A stretch of DNA of 32,784 nt from Chloroflexota bacterium. Its GTDB lineage: Bacteria; Chloroflexota; Anaerolineae; Anaerolineales; UBA11858. The notes below the pieces were generated by a model, which had not been told where the DNA came from, searched no databases, and was given only the letters and a program-made list of their open reading frames with translations. Shown here piece by piece: positions 6,057 to 15,078 of this stretch (position 1 is its first letter; each line of letters opens with the position of its first letter). Position numbers and translations under genes: made by a program. Location: assembly GCA_011039385.1 (NCBI GenBank), contig DRBO01000033.1, positions 1 to 32,784 of the forward strand, given 5' to 3'.

Positions 6057-7958
6057 ATGGCGGATAAAATCCAGCTTCCTTATGGTCAGTGGCCTTCACG
6101 GATTACCCCCCAGAACACTGGAGGGTTGCTTGAGCTAAGTGAGCCAGCCTGGGATCGAAATGGAACCCTGTTCTGGCGGGAAAGGAATTCCACCCAGGGA
6201 TCCATCCAGATGGCAAGCCCTGACAATGGGGAAATCATCTCTATCAGTGGAGATATGAATGTCGGTGGCGGCCTGCTGTACGGGGGAGGGAGTTTTGGGA
6301 TCGGAGAGAATTGGATTTATTTCATTGACAAGCCTTCCCAACAGCTGTGGGGTGTCTCCCCCACAGAAGGAAACCCCATCCCGCTAACTTACGGACTGGC
6401 CCTGTCCGCCTCACCAGTGGTCTCCCCAGATAGCCACGCTGTCTTGTTCGTCCACTCGGATGGAGAACAGGACGCTATCTACCTCTTATCTAAGGATGGG
6501 GAGCAAGATCCAGTTTCCCTGATCAGCGGAGGGGACTTCTATAATTACCCCCGCTGGCACCCCCGGGGCCGGCAGATCGCCTGGATCAGCTGGAACCATC
6601 CCCATATGCCCTGGGATTCCAGCACGCTTTGGTTGGGTACGCTGGGTTTGTTCCCGAATGAGGAACCCCGGCTGGTATCTGAATCCCTGATCGCAGGAGG
6701 TGAGGGTATTTCTGTCCTTCAGCCAGAATTTTCTCCTGATGGCAGATGGCTGGCCTACATTTCAGATCAAAGTGGATGGTGGCAAATCCATCTCTATGAC
6801 CTGGTCACGGGGGAACACAGGCAGCTGACTGAAGCACCTGCCGAGCATGCCCTTCCCCCCTGGCTGCAGAACAGGAACGGGTACGGTTTCAGCCGGGACA
6901 GCCAGAAGATCTATTTCACCCGCAACCAGACGGGCATCCGCTCCCTGTGGGTTTGGGATCTTGAGATGGACCGGGAAAGCCGCCTGGAGCTGGATGAAAA
7001 CTACACCTGGTTGGACTGGTTTTCGATCTCTCCCCTGGAGGACCGCCTGGGGTTGATCGCTTCTGCCGGAGACCTACCTCCCAGGTTGATCACAGTTGAT
7101 CCATCTGGAAAAACTGTGATCATCCGCCAATCCGCCCAGGAAGAACTCCCCAGAACGCTCTTCTCCCTGCCGCAGCCCATCTCTTGGAAAAATCAGGATA
7201 GGAGTGAGGTACAGGGATTGTTTTACGCTCCGCACAACCCTGATTTCCAGGCAGAGGGACTTCCTCCCTTGCTGGTGATCATCCACAGCGGCCCTACCCG
7301 TCAAAAATCTGCTGATTATCAAGCCCGGACCCAGTTTTTCACAAGCCGGGGTTTCGCCGTGCTGGAAGTAAACTACCGGGGCAGCAGCGGATACGGCAGG
7401 GCCTACCGGCAGTCCCTGCAGAAGGGATGGGGGGTGATCGATGTCGAGGACTGCCTGAGTGGAGCCCTTTATGTCACAGAACAGGGTTGGGCGGATCGGG
7501 AGAAGATGGCCCTGCTGGGCAGCAGCTCGGGAGGATTAACGGTTTACCAGATCCTGGTCAGGTATCCGGGTGTCTTTCGGGTCGGGATCGTTCTCTACGG
7601 GATCGTGAATCAGCTTGATCTGCTAAAAAATCCCTCCAAATTTGAGCGCCATTATTCCCATTGGTTAATTGGCCCCTATCCTGAAGACGAGAAACTCTAC
7701 CGGGAGCGTTCCCCGATCTTCTTTGCGGATCGGATCCAGGATCCTATCGCTGTCTTCCAGGGCGGCAGGGACCCCATCGTTCCCCGCAATCAAGCCGATC
7801 AGATCATTCAGAAATTGAAAAAGAATAACGTCACTCACCTCTATGTGCTTTATCCGGACGAAGGACATGGGTTCAAAACCGCGGAGAACATCGAGGATTT
7901 TTACCAGCAAAGCCAGTTCTTTTTAGAGAACCACTTGTTTAGGGAAAAAGGAAATTAA
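6057..7958 (+). CDS. S9 family (prolyl oligopeptidase-type) serine peptidase
   Basis: The 633-residue protein has an N-terminal beta-propeller (about 20-350) with TolB/WD40-like blades such as SPDSHAVLFVHSD, FSPDGRWLAYISDQ and FSRDSQKIYFTRN, and a C-terminal alpha/beta hydrolase domain (about 370-630). The triad is readable: Ser490 in GSSSGG, Asp572 in GGRDPIVP and His604 in DEGHGF. The family includes acylaminoacyl peptidases and dipeptidyl aminopeptidases, with the propeller gating access to short peptides. No signal peptide is seen, so it is likely cytoplasmic. The ATG follows GATGAG at fair spacing. It is monocistronic and converges with the dsbA-like gene at 8036; no terminator was found in the 77-base gap. 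Confidence 0.93.
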   Translation: MADKIQLPYGQWPSRITPQNTGGLLELSEPAWDRNGTLFWRERNSTQGSIQMASPDNGEIISISGDMNVGGGLLYGGGSFGIGENWIYFIDKPSQQLWGVSPTEGNPIPLTYGLALSASPVVSPDSHAVLFVHSDGEQDAIYLLSKDGEQDPVSLISGGDFYNYPRWHPRGRQIAWISWNHPHMPWDSSTLWLGTLGLFPNEEPRLVSESLIAGGEGISVLQPEFSPDGRWLAYISDQSGWWQIHLYDLVTGEHRQLTEAPAEHALPPWLQNRNGYGFSRDSQKIYFTRNQTGIRSLWVWDLEMDRESRLELDENYTWLDWFSISPLEDRLGLIASAGDLPPRLITVDPSGKTVIIRQSAQEELPRTLFSLPQPISWKNQDRSEVQGLFYAPHNPDFQAEGLPPLLVIIHSGPTRQKSADYQARTQFFTSRGFAVLEVNYRGSSGYGRAYRQSLQKGWGVIDVEDCLSGALYVTEQGWADREKMALLGSSSGGLTVYQILVRYPGVFRVGIVLYGIVNQLDLLKNPSKFERHYSHWLIGPYPEDEKLYRERSPIFFADRIQDPIAVFQGGRDPIVPRNQADQIIQKLKKNNVTHLYVLYPDEGHGFKTAENIEDFYQQSQFFLENHLFREKGN

Positions 7959-8035
7959 CATACCTGCACTCACTATTGAAAGTGTGGGAGTATTTGAAGT
8001 CGAAAAGGGAGTACACCTCTCTTGTCAGAACAGGC

Positions 8036-8761
8036 CTACTCCGCGGCAGCCAGTGCCGCTTCGATCGCTTGCCGGAAATTTTCATAGGGCTGATTTCCAC
8101 GCAGCATTACGCCATTAATGAAGAATGTCGGCGTTCCGGTGACACCCAGCTGAGATGCCGCTAACTGGTTTGAAGAAACCAGATCCTGGTATTTCCCTTC
8201 CTCGACACAGGTTTCAAACTCATCCACTTTCAACTCCAGCAGCTCTGCAAAAGACCTCATAGTCCTGGACACATCCGCCGTGCGGTTGGTGAACAAGCTC
8301 ACCTGATTGGCAAATAGAAGGTCATGGAATTGCCAGAAGGATCCCTGTTCGCCGGCACAATGGGCCGACTCAGCAGCCCGCTGAAGCGCTGGCGCTTGAG
8401 CCGGCGCTCCCACAGTGTGGAAAACCAGGACAGCTTTCCCGGTCTTAATATATTCCTCTTCGATCAACTTCTTGGTTTCCAGTGCAAAATCCGCACAATG
8501 GGCACAGCCGAAGTCGGAGAATTCCTCAATAACCACAGGAGCCTGGGGATCTCCCAAACTGCTGAGATCATATTGCTCCAATTCCGTCAAAGCAGGTTGT
8601 ACTATTTGTTTGGCAGTGAGATTTACCCGGCTGCTGGTGACCACCGCATAGATCACAGCGGCAAAGACCAGGGCAACACCTCCAGCCATCATCAGACTTA
8701 ATAAAGTGTTCTGCCGTTTGTGTTTTTGGCGTCTTTCTTCAAGATACTTGCGAGAGCTCAT
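8036..8761 (-). CDS. Membrane-anchored DsbA/BdbD-like thiol-disulfide oxidoreductase
   Basis: The 241-residue protein has a basic cytoplasmic N-terminus, one membrane segment (about 19-41) and a thioredoxin-fold domain facing outside. The redox site is CAHC (86-89) after FSDFG, and the cis-Pro loop is GVTGTPTFFING with Pro211, both typical of the DsbA-like Thioredoxin_4 family (BdbD and relatives). It would form or shuffle disulfides in exported proteins. A GAGGAAGG ribosome binding site precedes the ATG. No VKOR or DsbB partner lies in the window, so the reoxidising enzyme is elsewhere. The secreted repeat protein at 26507 has paired cysteines and could be a client, which is speculation. Confidence 0.92.
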   Translation of the reverse strand: MSSRKYLEERRQKHKRQNTLLSLMMAGGVALVFAAVIYAVVTSSRVNLTAKQIVQPALTELEQYDLSSLGDPQAPVVIEEFSDFGCAHCADFALETKKLIEEEYIKTGKAVLVFHTVGAPAQAPALQRAAESAHCAGEQGSFWQFHDLLFANQVSLFTNRTADVSRTMRSFAELLELKVDEFETCVEEGKYQDLVSSNQLAASQLGVTGTPTFFINGVMLRGNQPYENFRQAIEAALAAAE

Positions 8762-8887
8762 ACTACCTTCCTCAGTTGGTTTAGATAGCTATTCTATTCG
8801 ATTTCGTGCCAGGACCAGAAGTTCTAATAAATCATTTACTAATTGACTTATTGATAAATACAAGTGAAAGCCAACTATGATTAAAAT

Positions 8888-8914
8888 AAAATCCACCGCG
8901 GTGTAGTGGATTTT
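8888..8914. terminator. Bidirectional terminator after the P-type ATPase gene
   Basis: AAAATCCAC (8888-8896) and GTGGATTTT (8906-8914) form a 9-bp stem with a 9-base loop. On the minus strand it lies 19 bases after the ATPase stop and is followed by TATTTTAATC. On the plus strand it is followed by a run of T. The remaining intergenic bases (8762-8887) show no further feature. Confidence 0.8.
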
Positions 8915-8932
8915 TTTATATACTTACAATCT

Positions 8933-11740
8933 TCAGTGGTCCGCTTTTTTTGATCCAAAGATAATCTTTGTCAATTCGGCGGCGATAGAGGGTCCTAAGA
9001 GCAGGGGAAGAATGATCTCCCATTGGATCCAGCCCAGGGGGGCTGTATCAAATATAACCTGCAAGAAAGGAACATAAACCACGGCAATCAGCAGGACCAG
9101 GGAGGATAGAATCGCCCAGTTCATCACCTTGTTGGTGAATATACCGGCTTTTAGAATCGGGACCCGTTCTGAACGGGCTGTATAAGCCCGCAGCAGCTCT
9201 GAGAAGGAAAGGGTCACAAAAGCCATGGTTGGGGCCATCTCTGGAAAATTCCGCAAACCGATCCAGTAGGCGGTCAGCGTGACCGCTGTGATGGCGATGG
9301 TTTGAATGCCTATGCCGGTTAACATGAACCGATTTAAAATCGGTTCATCAGGATCGCGGGGAGGCTGCTCCATCAGATCCGGATCGCCTTTTTCCAGGCC
9401 TAGCGCCAGAGCAGGCGCACCATCCGTGATCAAGTTCAACCACAGCAGCTGAATCGCGCTCAAAGGCGATTTCCAGCCTATCATGGTTGCCAGGAAAATT
9501 GTTGCGATTTCAGCAATATTACAGGAAAGCAGGAAATACACAAATTTGCGGATATTGCTGTAGATGACCCGCCCCTGCTCTACGGCGGAAACGATGCTGG
9601 CATAGTTATCATCTGTGAGCACCATATCCGCTGTCTCTTTAGCCACATCGGTTCCCGTGATGCCCATGGCAATGCCAATATCCGCCTTCTTGATCGAAGG
9701 CGCGTCGTTAACCCCGTCACCAGTCATGGCAACTACTTCATTATTCGAGCGGAACGCATCCACGATGCGCACCTTGTGTTCCGGTGAAACCCGCGCAAAC
9801 ACGTCAGTAGTTCTGACCGCTTCCTTAAGATCCTCGTCACTGATCTCGTCCAGCTCTTTACCGGTCAGCACACCGTGACCCTCAGTTAGGAGCCCGATCT
9901 CCTGGGCAATCGCTCTGGCAGTATTGGGATAGTCACCAGTGATCATCGCTGTCCGAATACCAGCTTGCTTGGCAGTATTAAGGGCGGGAAGAACTTCCGG
10001 CCGGGCAGGATCGATCATGCCCAGCAGTCCGACAAAGATCAATTCCTGCTCGATGTTTTCGTGCAAGCTGCCGGTCGAATGATAATCTAAATCCTTGATC
10101 ACCCGATAAGCTACTCCCAAAACACGCAGGGCTTGATTGGTCATGCGGTCATTGGCAGCCAAGATGCGCCTGCGCTGCTCCTCATCCAGGGGAACAGCAA
10201 CGTCATCCCGGCGTTGATAATGCGTACAGCGCTCCAGAACAATATCGGGGGCGCCTTTTTGCGCTACCACGTACCAGGCTTCATGTTTCTGATCATAGAA
10301 TGGAGAGACATCCCCTGCCTCAGGGTTTTTGATCGCATGGACAGTGACCATTCGTTTTCGTTCGGAATCAAAGGGAATCTCCTCAATACGGGGATAGGCC
10401 TGGGCAAGAGGTGCAGGCAGTGCTCCCCCCTTGGCTGCAGCGACCAGCAGCGCGCCCTCTGTGGGGTCGCCAACCATTCGGATGGTTTTCCGTCCACCTT
10501 CATCATAGTCAGTCTCCAGGATGGCATCATTATTGAGGGCGCCAATCCACAGAGCAGTCCGGATGCCGGGATAATCCCGAGCTAAATCTACTACCTGACC
10601 ATCATATAAAAATTCGCCTTCCAGGTTGTAGCCTGTCCCGGTGATATCCAGAAATTCTCCATCCACAGCGATATTGGTGACGGTCATCTCATTCTGGGTC
10701 AGGGTGCCAGTTTTATCAGAGCAGATCACGGTCGCCGAACCCAGGGTTTCTACCGAGGATAATTTCCTGATCAGGGCATTGCGGGCGATCATCTCCTGCA
10801 TGCCCAGGGCCAGCGTGATGGTCACTACAGCAGGCAGTCCTTCGGGAACAGCGGCGATAGCCAGGCTGACGGAGATGATAAACATTTCCAGCGGAGGGGT
10901 TCCTGTGATCATGCCTTCCACAAAGACCACCCCACAGATGACCAGGGTCACCCAACCCAAAGTGCGTCCAAAACTGTCCAGCCTTTTCTGAAGCGGCGTA
11001 TCGCCCTCGTCCACATCCTGAAGCATGGTAGCGATCTGTCCTATCTCCGTTTCCATGCCAGTGTTGACCACCACGCCCACTCCCCGGCCGTAGCTGACGA
11101 CGGTACCGGTATAGGCCATGGTTTTCCGATCCCCCAAAGCGGCATCGTCTTCCAGCTCAAGGTTGGCGTTTTTTGTGACTGCTACCGATTCTCCGGTCAA
11201 GGCAGCCTCTTCGATCCGAAGATTGGCTGTTTCCAGCAGCCGCACATCAGCCGGCACATAGTTTCCCGCCTCCAGGAAAACAATATCACCCGGCACAACA
11301 TCCCGGGCTGGTATGGCCTGACGGTGTCCTTCCCGGAGTACGTTGGCATCCGGAGCCGACATCTTCTTCAGGGCGGACAGGGCTTCTTCCGCCCTGCTTT
11401 CCTGGACCACACCCAGGACGGCATTCAGCACCACGATAGTCATGATTGCCGCGGCTTCAATCCAGTCGCCCACCACGACCGAGATCAAAGCTGCAGCCAA
11501 CAGCAGGATGACCACAAAGTTGGCAAATTGCTCGTAGATCTTTACCCAGATGCTGGCGGGGGGGGCTTCCTGGAGTTCATTGGCCCCATAAGCGTCATAG
11601 CGTAATTGGGCTTCCGAATTGGAAAGACCCTCTTCGCGGTTAACATTCAAGATTGAGATGACCTGGTTCGCTTTAATCGCGAACCAGGCTTCTTTTTGTT
11701 GTTGAGTTTCTTGTTCGGGTTGAGTTAGTTCTTTGTCCAC
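8933..11740 (-). CDS. P-type Ca2+-transporting ATPase (P2A type)
   Basis: The 935-residue pump exports cations, most likely Ca2+, using ATP. Visible parts are the cation ATPase N-domain (about 15-85), actuator TGES (182-185), PEGLP in membrane helix 4 (299-303), phosphorylation motif DKTGT with Asp342, nucleotide site KGAPD (495-499), hinge GDGVND (674-679), and a C-terminal membrane domain. Residues matching the SERCA calcium sites are retained: Asn741 and Glu744 (helix 5), Asn769, Thr772 and Asp773 (helix 6) and Glu848 (helix 8), suggesting two Ca2+ per cycle. A GTG start at 11740 follows AGGGGA; no ATG is available nearby. It lies 45 bases after the solute-binding protein gene on the same strand and may be cotranscribed with it. 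Confidence 0.95.
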   Translation of the reverse strand: MDKELTQPEQETQQQKEAWFAIKANQVISILNVNREEGLSNSEAQLRYDAYGANELQEAPPASIWVKIYEQFANFVVILLLAAALISVVVGDWIEAAAIMTIVVLNAVLGVVQESRAEEALSALKKMSAPDANVLREGHRQAIPARDVVPGDIVFLEAGNYVPADVRLLETANLRIEEAALTGESVAVTKNANLELEDDAALGDRKTMAYTGTVVSYGRGVGVVVNTGMETEIGQIATMLQDVDEGDTPLQKRLDSFGRTLGWVTLVICGVVFVEGMITGTPPLEMFIISVSLAIAAVPEGLPAVVTITLALGMQEMIARNALIRKLSSVETLGSATVICSDKTGTLTQNEMTVTNIAVDGEFLDITGTGYNLEGEFLYDGQVVDLARDYPGIRTALWIGALNNDAILETDYDEGGRKTIRMVGDPTEGALLVAAAKGGALPAPLAQAYPRIEEIPFDSERKRMVTVHAIKNPEAGDVSPFYDQKHEAWYVVAQKGAPDIVLERCTHYQRRDDVAVPLDEEQRRRILAANDRMTNQALRVLGVAYRVIKDLDYHSTGSLHENIEQELIFVGLLGMIDPARPEVLPALNTAKQAGIRTAMITGDYPNTARAIAQEIGLLTEGHGVLTGKELDEISDEDLKEAVRTTDVFARVSPEHKVRIVDAFRSNNEVVAMTGDGVNDAPSIKKADIGIAMGITGTDVAKETADMVLTDDNYASIVSAVEQGRVIYSNIRKFVYFLLSCNIAEIATIFLATMIGWKSPLSAIQLLWLNLITDGAPALALGLEKGDPDLMEQPPRDPDEPILNRFMLTGIGIQTIAITAVTLTAYWIGLRNFPEMAPTMAFVTLSFSELLRAYTARSERVPILKAGIFTNKVMNWAILSSLVLLIAVVYVPFLQVIFDTAPLGWIQWEIILPLLLGPSIAAELTKIIFGSKKADH

Positions 11741-11785
11741 GCTGAACTTCCCCTGGACTTAATTCCATGGTGATCAGCAGGTGGT

Positions 11786-13492
11786 TTATTCCCCTGCTGA
11801 TTTGTCATTGGTCGGTTCCAGCCCGCCCGGCACCTCCACGAAAATATACCAATCCGTGATGGTATTGAGCCGATCAGAAGCCTTGAAAATCGGGCCGATT
11901 CGGACGCCCTTAACCTCTGCGGCAACACCGTAGCTGTACACAGGATAATAGAGCGGAAGGGCTGGCAGTTGGTCATGGAATCTCACCTGGAAATTTTTAT
12001 ACAGCCGGGCACGTTCCCCAAGATCAAGAACCAACCGGCCTTGTTCCAAATATTCACTGGCCCGCCGGTCGTTCCACGTGGAATAATTTTGCCCATTCGT
12101 CGCCTGGGTTTGATGCCAAAAAGGATAAGGATCCGGATCAGGCATACCGGTTAGATTTATATCAACCAGGGCAGCCTCATACTCCCGGGATTCAAGTCTA
12201 TCCATCAGTTCTTCATAGGGCAAGGAGCGCAAAGTGATCTTGAATCCAAGTGTCGTCCAATTTTCCTGGATAGCCCGGGCAATCTGAGCGTGAATTCCGG
12301 ATTCAGGGTAGATCAACTCCATTTCCAGGCGGTCCCCGTCTTCATTCTCGCGGGCAGTTACTCCTTCGCTCGGGAAGGTATATCCAAGGTCTTTGAGGAT
12401 CTCAATGGCGAATTCTGAGTCATACTCATAACGGGGTAAATTCTCGTAATAAGCCCAAGTTTTGGGGAAGACAGGACCATCTGCGATGATGGCTTGCCCC
12501 TGGTTGAGATGATCCACAAGATACTGACGATTAATACCCTGCAGCAAAGCTTTTCTCAGATCCACTTCCCTCAAAAAGGGAAGCTCCGGGTTGTTCAAAT
12601 TGAGCAGCACCAGGGTCATTTCGGGCAAGCGGCTGGTGTAAAAACGCAGATTTTCATCTGCCAGGGCATCTGCAAGAATGTCATCTGATATCTCCCCGAT
12701 ACCCTGGATTTCCCCTGCCTGATAAGCCTCCCAAACCGTATGGGAGTCCGGGAAGTATTTGAAAGCAACCTGATCCAGGTAAGCTTGCTGCCCGAAGAAA
12801 TCCGGATTCTGCTTGAGAATAACACCAGTAATTTGATCATCTTCAACGATCAAGCGGTCAAACTGAAAAGGTCCTGTGCCCACTGGCTGCAGATTAAAGG
12901 GCGCATCGACGATTTCCGTGGGGGAAAGATCCCCCAGCAAATGGGCAGGCAAAATACCAAAATCAAGGTATCCCAAAAATGGGGAATATGCCTCCGGGAG
13001 CCTGAACTGGAAATTTCTTTCATCCAGGCTGACAATTTCGATTTCCTCCCAGAATTCTGCCAGATCTTCAGGGACCGGAAACTCTGGATCCTTGAGCAAA
13101 TTGACCGTAAAGACCACATCCGCGCTGGTCACCGGCTCGCCATCATGCCAGAACACATCTGGCCGAAGGGAAAAGTTATATACATCTCCATCCGCCGAGA
13201 TTCCCCAGGCGCTGGAGAGATCCGGCTGCGGCAGGCCGGTGCTGTCGAAGCGGATCAATCCCCTGAAAAGCAGACTGACCGGATCCTGATCCGGGGGATT
13301 GAATTCCGCCAGGAGAGGATTCAACCGTATCAGGGAACCTACAATGCCTTCCGTGTATAATCCGCCGCTGGTAGGTTCTGGGGCTTCCACAAGCACAGGC
13401 TCAGCCTGCTGTCCCCAGAGGACAAAGCCAATCACAACCAGTGCCAGGACAATGATCAATATTTGCCAGCGCAGTTTTCTAATCAGTTTCAT
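11786..13492 (-). CDS. ABC transporter family 5 (peptide/nickel-type) solute-binding protein
   Basis: The 568-residue protein is a family 5 extracellular solute-binding protein, usually the receptor for oligopeptides, nickel or sugars. The family signature lies at about 101-131, including YNFSLRPDVFWHDGEPVTSA, and later segments such as DLRKALLQGINRQYLVDHLNQG match the lobe structure. The N-terminus has one membrane segment (about 9-28) with neither a clear signal peptidase site nor a lipobox cysteine, so it is probably anchored by this helix. No permease or ATPase subunit of an importer is nearby, making it an orphan receptor. A consensus-like promoter lies directly upstream (13510-13538) and AGGA precedes the ATG. 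Confidence 0.92.
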   Translation of the reverse strand: MKLIRKLRWQILIIVLALVVIGFVLWGQQAEPVLVEAPEPTSGGLYTEGIVGSLIRLNPLLAEFNPPDQDPVSLLFRGLIRFDSTGLPQPDLSSAWGISADGDVYNFSLRPDVFWHDGEPVTSADVVFTVNLLKDPEFPVPEDLAEFWEEIEIVSLDERNFQFRLPEAYSPFLGYLDFGILPAHLLGDLSPTEIVDAPFNLQPVGTGPFQFDRLIVEDDQITGVILKQNPDFFGQQAYLDQVAFKYFPDSHTVWEAYQAGEIQGIGEISDDILADALADENLRFYTSRLPEMTLVLLNLNNPELPFLREVDLRKALLQGINRQYLVDHLNQGQAIIADGPVFPKTWAYYENLPRYEYDSEFAIEILKDLGYTFPSEGVTARENEDGDRLEMELIYPESGIHAQIARAIQENWTTLGFKITLRSLPYEELMDRLESREYEAALVDINLTGMPDPDPYPFWHQTQATNGQNYSTWNDRRASEYLEQGRLVLDLGERARLYKNFQVRFHDQLPALPLYYPVYSYGVAAEVKGVRIGPIFKASDRLNTITDWYIFVEVPGGLEPTNDKSAGE

Positions 13493-13509
13493 GGTATTTT
13501 TCCTGCAGT

Positions 13510-13538
13510 ATTGTAGTTTTTCTTCCCCCTCCCGTTAA
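13510..13538 (-). promoter_or_regulatory. Promoter of the solute-binding protein gene
   Basis: On the minus strand, TTAACG (13533-13538), a 17-base spacer and TACAAT (13510-13515), ending 17 bases before the ATG at 13492, which allows a very short leader. The match is four of six at -35 and five of six at -10. Confidence 0.5.
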
Positions 13539-13543
13539 ACCTA

Positions 13544-13575
13544 GCCGGAAAACATGGAAATCCATATTTTCCGGC
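13544..13575. other. Strong hairpin between secG and the solute-binding protein gene
   Basis: GCCGGAAAA (13544-13552) pairs with TTTTCCGGC (13567-13575), and ATGG with CCAT inside it, with one C/A mismatch and a 4-base loop. On the minus strand it lies 45 bases after the secG stop and just upstream of the -35 box of the next gene. It lacks a T tract, so it may be a weak or factor-assisted terminator of secG, or a protein-binding palindrome. The rest of this gap shows nothing. Confidence 0.5.
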
Positions 13576-13620
13576 AATCAGAGGCAGAACATGTCAACCT
13601 ATACCAAGCCGATCTTCCTA

Positions 13621-13845
13621 TTAAACTGTTACAATTACTGAGGCGATTGCCAATCCAAAAAACAATACACTGAGTCCGATAGTCACTCGGAATAAGGTCT
13701 TCTCAATACCCCGCCGAGCAGAAAACACACCACCTGCATCACCACCTGTTAATCCACCCAGACCAGCTCCCTTGCTCTGTAGAATTACACTGGCAATCAG
13801 GGCTGCAGAGGTAATAATCAATCCTATGTTCAGATATGTCGCCAC
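13621..13845 (-). CDS. secG: Preprotein translocase subunit SecG
   Basis: The 74-residue protein is the small auxiliary subunit of the SecYEG channel. Two membrane helices (about 4-22 and 52-73) flank the conserved cytoplasmic loop QSKGAGLGGLTGG (23-35) and FSARRGIEKTLFRVT, the family hallmark. I chose the GTG at 13845, which has GGGAGG at ideal spacing; a longer frame starts upstream but would add a non-conserved segment and places the ribosome binding site inside the gene. Length agrees with SecG of other bacteria. Two promoters lie upstream. Confidence 0.93.
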   Translation of the reverse strand: MATYLNIGLIITSAALIASVILQSKGAGLGGLTGGDAGGVFSARRGIEKTLFRVTIGLSVLFFGLAIASVIVTV

Positions 13846-13868
13846 AAAAACCTCCCAGACCAACAGAA

Positions 13869-13896
13869 AGCATAAGCTCAAACCAGTTTCTGTCAA
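13869..13896 (-). promoter_or_regulatory. Proximal promoter of secG
   Basis: On the minus strand, a perfect TTGACA (13891-13896), a 16-base spacer and TATGCT (13869-13874). The predicted leader to the GTG is about 17 bases and still includes the ribosome binding site. Confidence 0.5.
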
Positions 13897-13935
13897 TCGT
13901 TTATTTTCACTGTTAATCTAATATCAAGCAGGGCG

Positions 13936-13965
13936 ATTATACCTTCTCTACAGGGAGAACGTCAA
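13936..13965 (-). promoter_or_regulatory. Distal promoter of secG
   Basis: On the minus strand, TTGACG (13960-13965), an 18-base spacer and a perfect TATAAT (13936-13941). This is one of the best promoter matches in the window; the leader would be about 85 bases. Confidence 0.7.
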
Positions 13966-14005
13966 GAAGCTCCCGTCTACCCAATACTATCAAGGGGAAT
14001 AGATC

Positions 14006-15070
14006 ATGTCAGAAATAATCATTAACTTGCACATACATACTGCACATTCAGATGGCACAGGCAGCCATCAGGAGATCGCTGAAGCTGCCCTGGACACCGG
14101 GTTGGACGCAGTGATCATCACTGACCACAATATCCTGGTACAGGGCCAGGAAGGCTACCACACCCGCGGAGATAAGCGCGTATTGGTGCTGGTTGGGGAA
14201 GAGATCCACGATGACAACACACCAGCCAGGAACAACCACTTGCTGGTCTTTGGCGCTGGTCAGGAACTCGCAGGCCTGGCATCGGATACCCAGCAGCTGG
14301 TGGATCGAGTCAATGACCTGGGCGGTCTTTCCTTCATAGCCCACCCGATCGATCCAGCAGCCGCCAAGTTCAACCAGGGTGATTTTTCCTGGGATAAATG
14401 GGATGTGATTGGGTTTACCGGGATCGAACTCTGGAATGGCTTCTCGGAATTCAAAACCAGGCTGAAAAACATCCCCTCCGCCCTGTGGTATGCTCATCTT
14501 CCGAAACGAATCGCCCGCGGTCCCATTCAGGAGACCCTTGCCATCTGGGACAGGCTGACCAGCAGCGGTTTGCGCGTTGTTGCTGTTGGTGGTTCCGATG
14601 CCCATGCCCTGCATGCCAGTTTGGGCCCTATCAAAAAGACCCTGTTCCCCTACCAGGTTCATTTCAAGTCTGTAAACACTCATCTGCTGCTGCCAACAGA
14701 ATTAACAGGTGGATTTGAGGTCGATCAGGGTTTAATATATCAAGCACTGCGCGCAGGGCATGCGTTTATTGGGTATGATCTCCCTTTCCCGACTACCGGC
14801 TTCCAGTTTACAGCCGCTTCTGGAGAGGAAGAAGCGATCATGGGAGATGAAATCCCCCTTCTGGATAGCACAACCCTGGAGATCAACATCCCCCTGCCCG
14901 GGGAGTGTGTCTTGATCAGAAACGGGATCATGGTCAAGAAATGGCGGAACCGTACCCGGTGCAGCATTGAGGTAACCTCTGCGGGAATTTACCGGGTTGA
15001 AGTTTACCTCCCTTATCGGGGCAGGCGCAGAGGATGGATATACAGCAACCCAATCTATATTCGTGAGTGA
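14006..15070 (+). CDS. PHP domain metal-dependent phosphoesterase
   Basis: The 354-residue protein starts with the PHP metal-binding pattern: [11 protein letters not shown] (7-17) with the HxH pair, IITDHN (37-42), GEEIHDDN (about 70-77), FIAHPIDPA (about 110-118) and GGSDAHA (about 197-203). These supply the His and Asp ligands of a three-metal phosphoesterase centre. Relatives hydrolyse phosphoester bonds of histidinol phosphate, nucleotides or 3',5'-bisphosphates; the exact substrate is unknown. The C-terminal part (about 265-354) looks like a beta-rich accessory domain ([19 protein letters not shown]) seen in some stand-alone PHP proteins. AAGGGGAA precedes the ATG. UvrB starts 9 bases after the stop, so the two are probably cotranscribed. 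Confidence 0.9.
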   Translation: MSEIIINLHIHTAHSDGTGSHQEIAEAALDTGLDAVIITDHNILVQGQEGYHTRGDKRVLVLVGEEIHDDNTPARNNHLLVFGAGQELAGLASDTQQLVDRVNDLGGLSFIAHPIDPAAAKFNQGDFSWDKWDVIGFTGIELWNGFSEFKTRLKNIPSALWYAHLPKRIARGPIQETLAIWDRLTSSGLRVVAVGGSDAHALHASLGPIKKTLFPYQVHFKSVNTHLLLPTELTGGFEVDQGLIYQALRAGHAFIGYDLPFPTTGFQFTAASGEEEAIMGDEIPLLDSTTLEINIPLPGECVLIRNGIMVKKWRNRTRCSIEVTSAGIYRVEVYLPYRGRRRGWIYSNPIYIRE

Positions 15071-15078
15071 GGAAGGTT

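Noticed and set aside
11774-11800. Inverted repeat TCAGCAGG/CCTGCTGA as a terminator of the solute-binding protein gene
   Set aside because: It overlaps the last codons and stop, and no T tract follows on the minus strand.
12740-13360. A 206-codon open frame on the plus strand inside the solute-binding protein gene
   Set aside because: The minus-strand gene shows clear family 5 signatures; the antisense frame is a codon-bias shadow.
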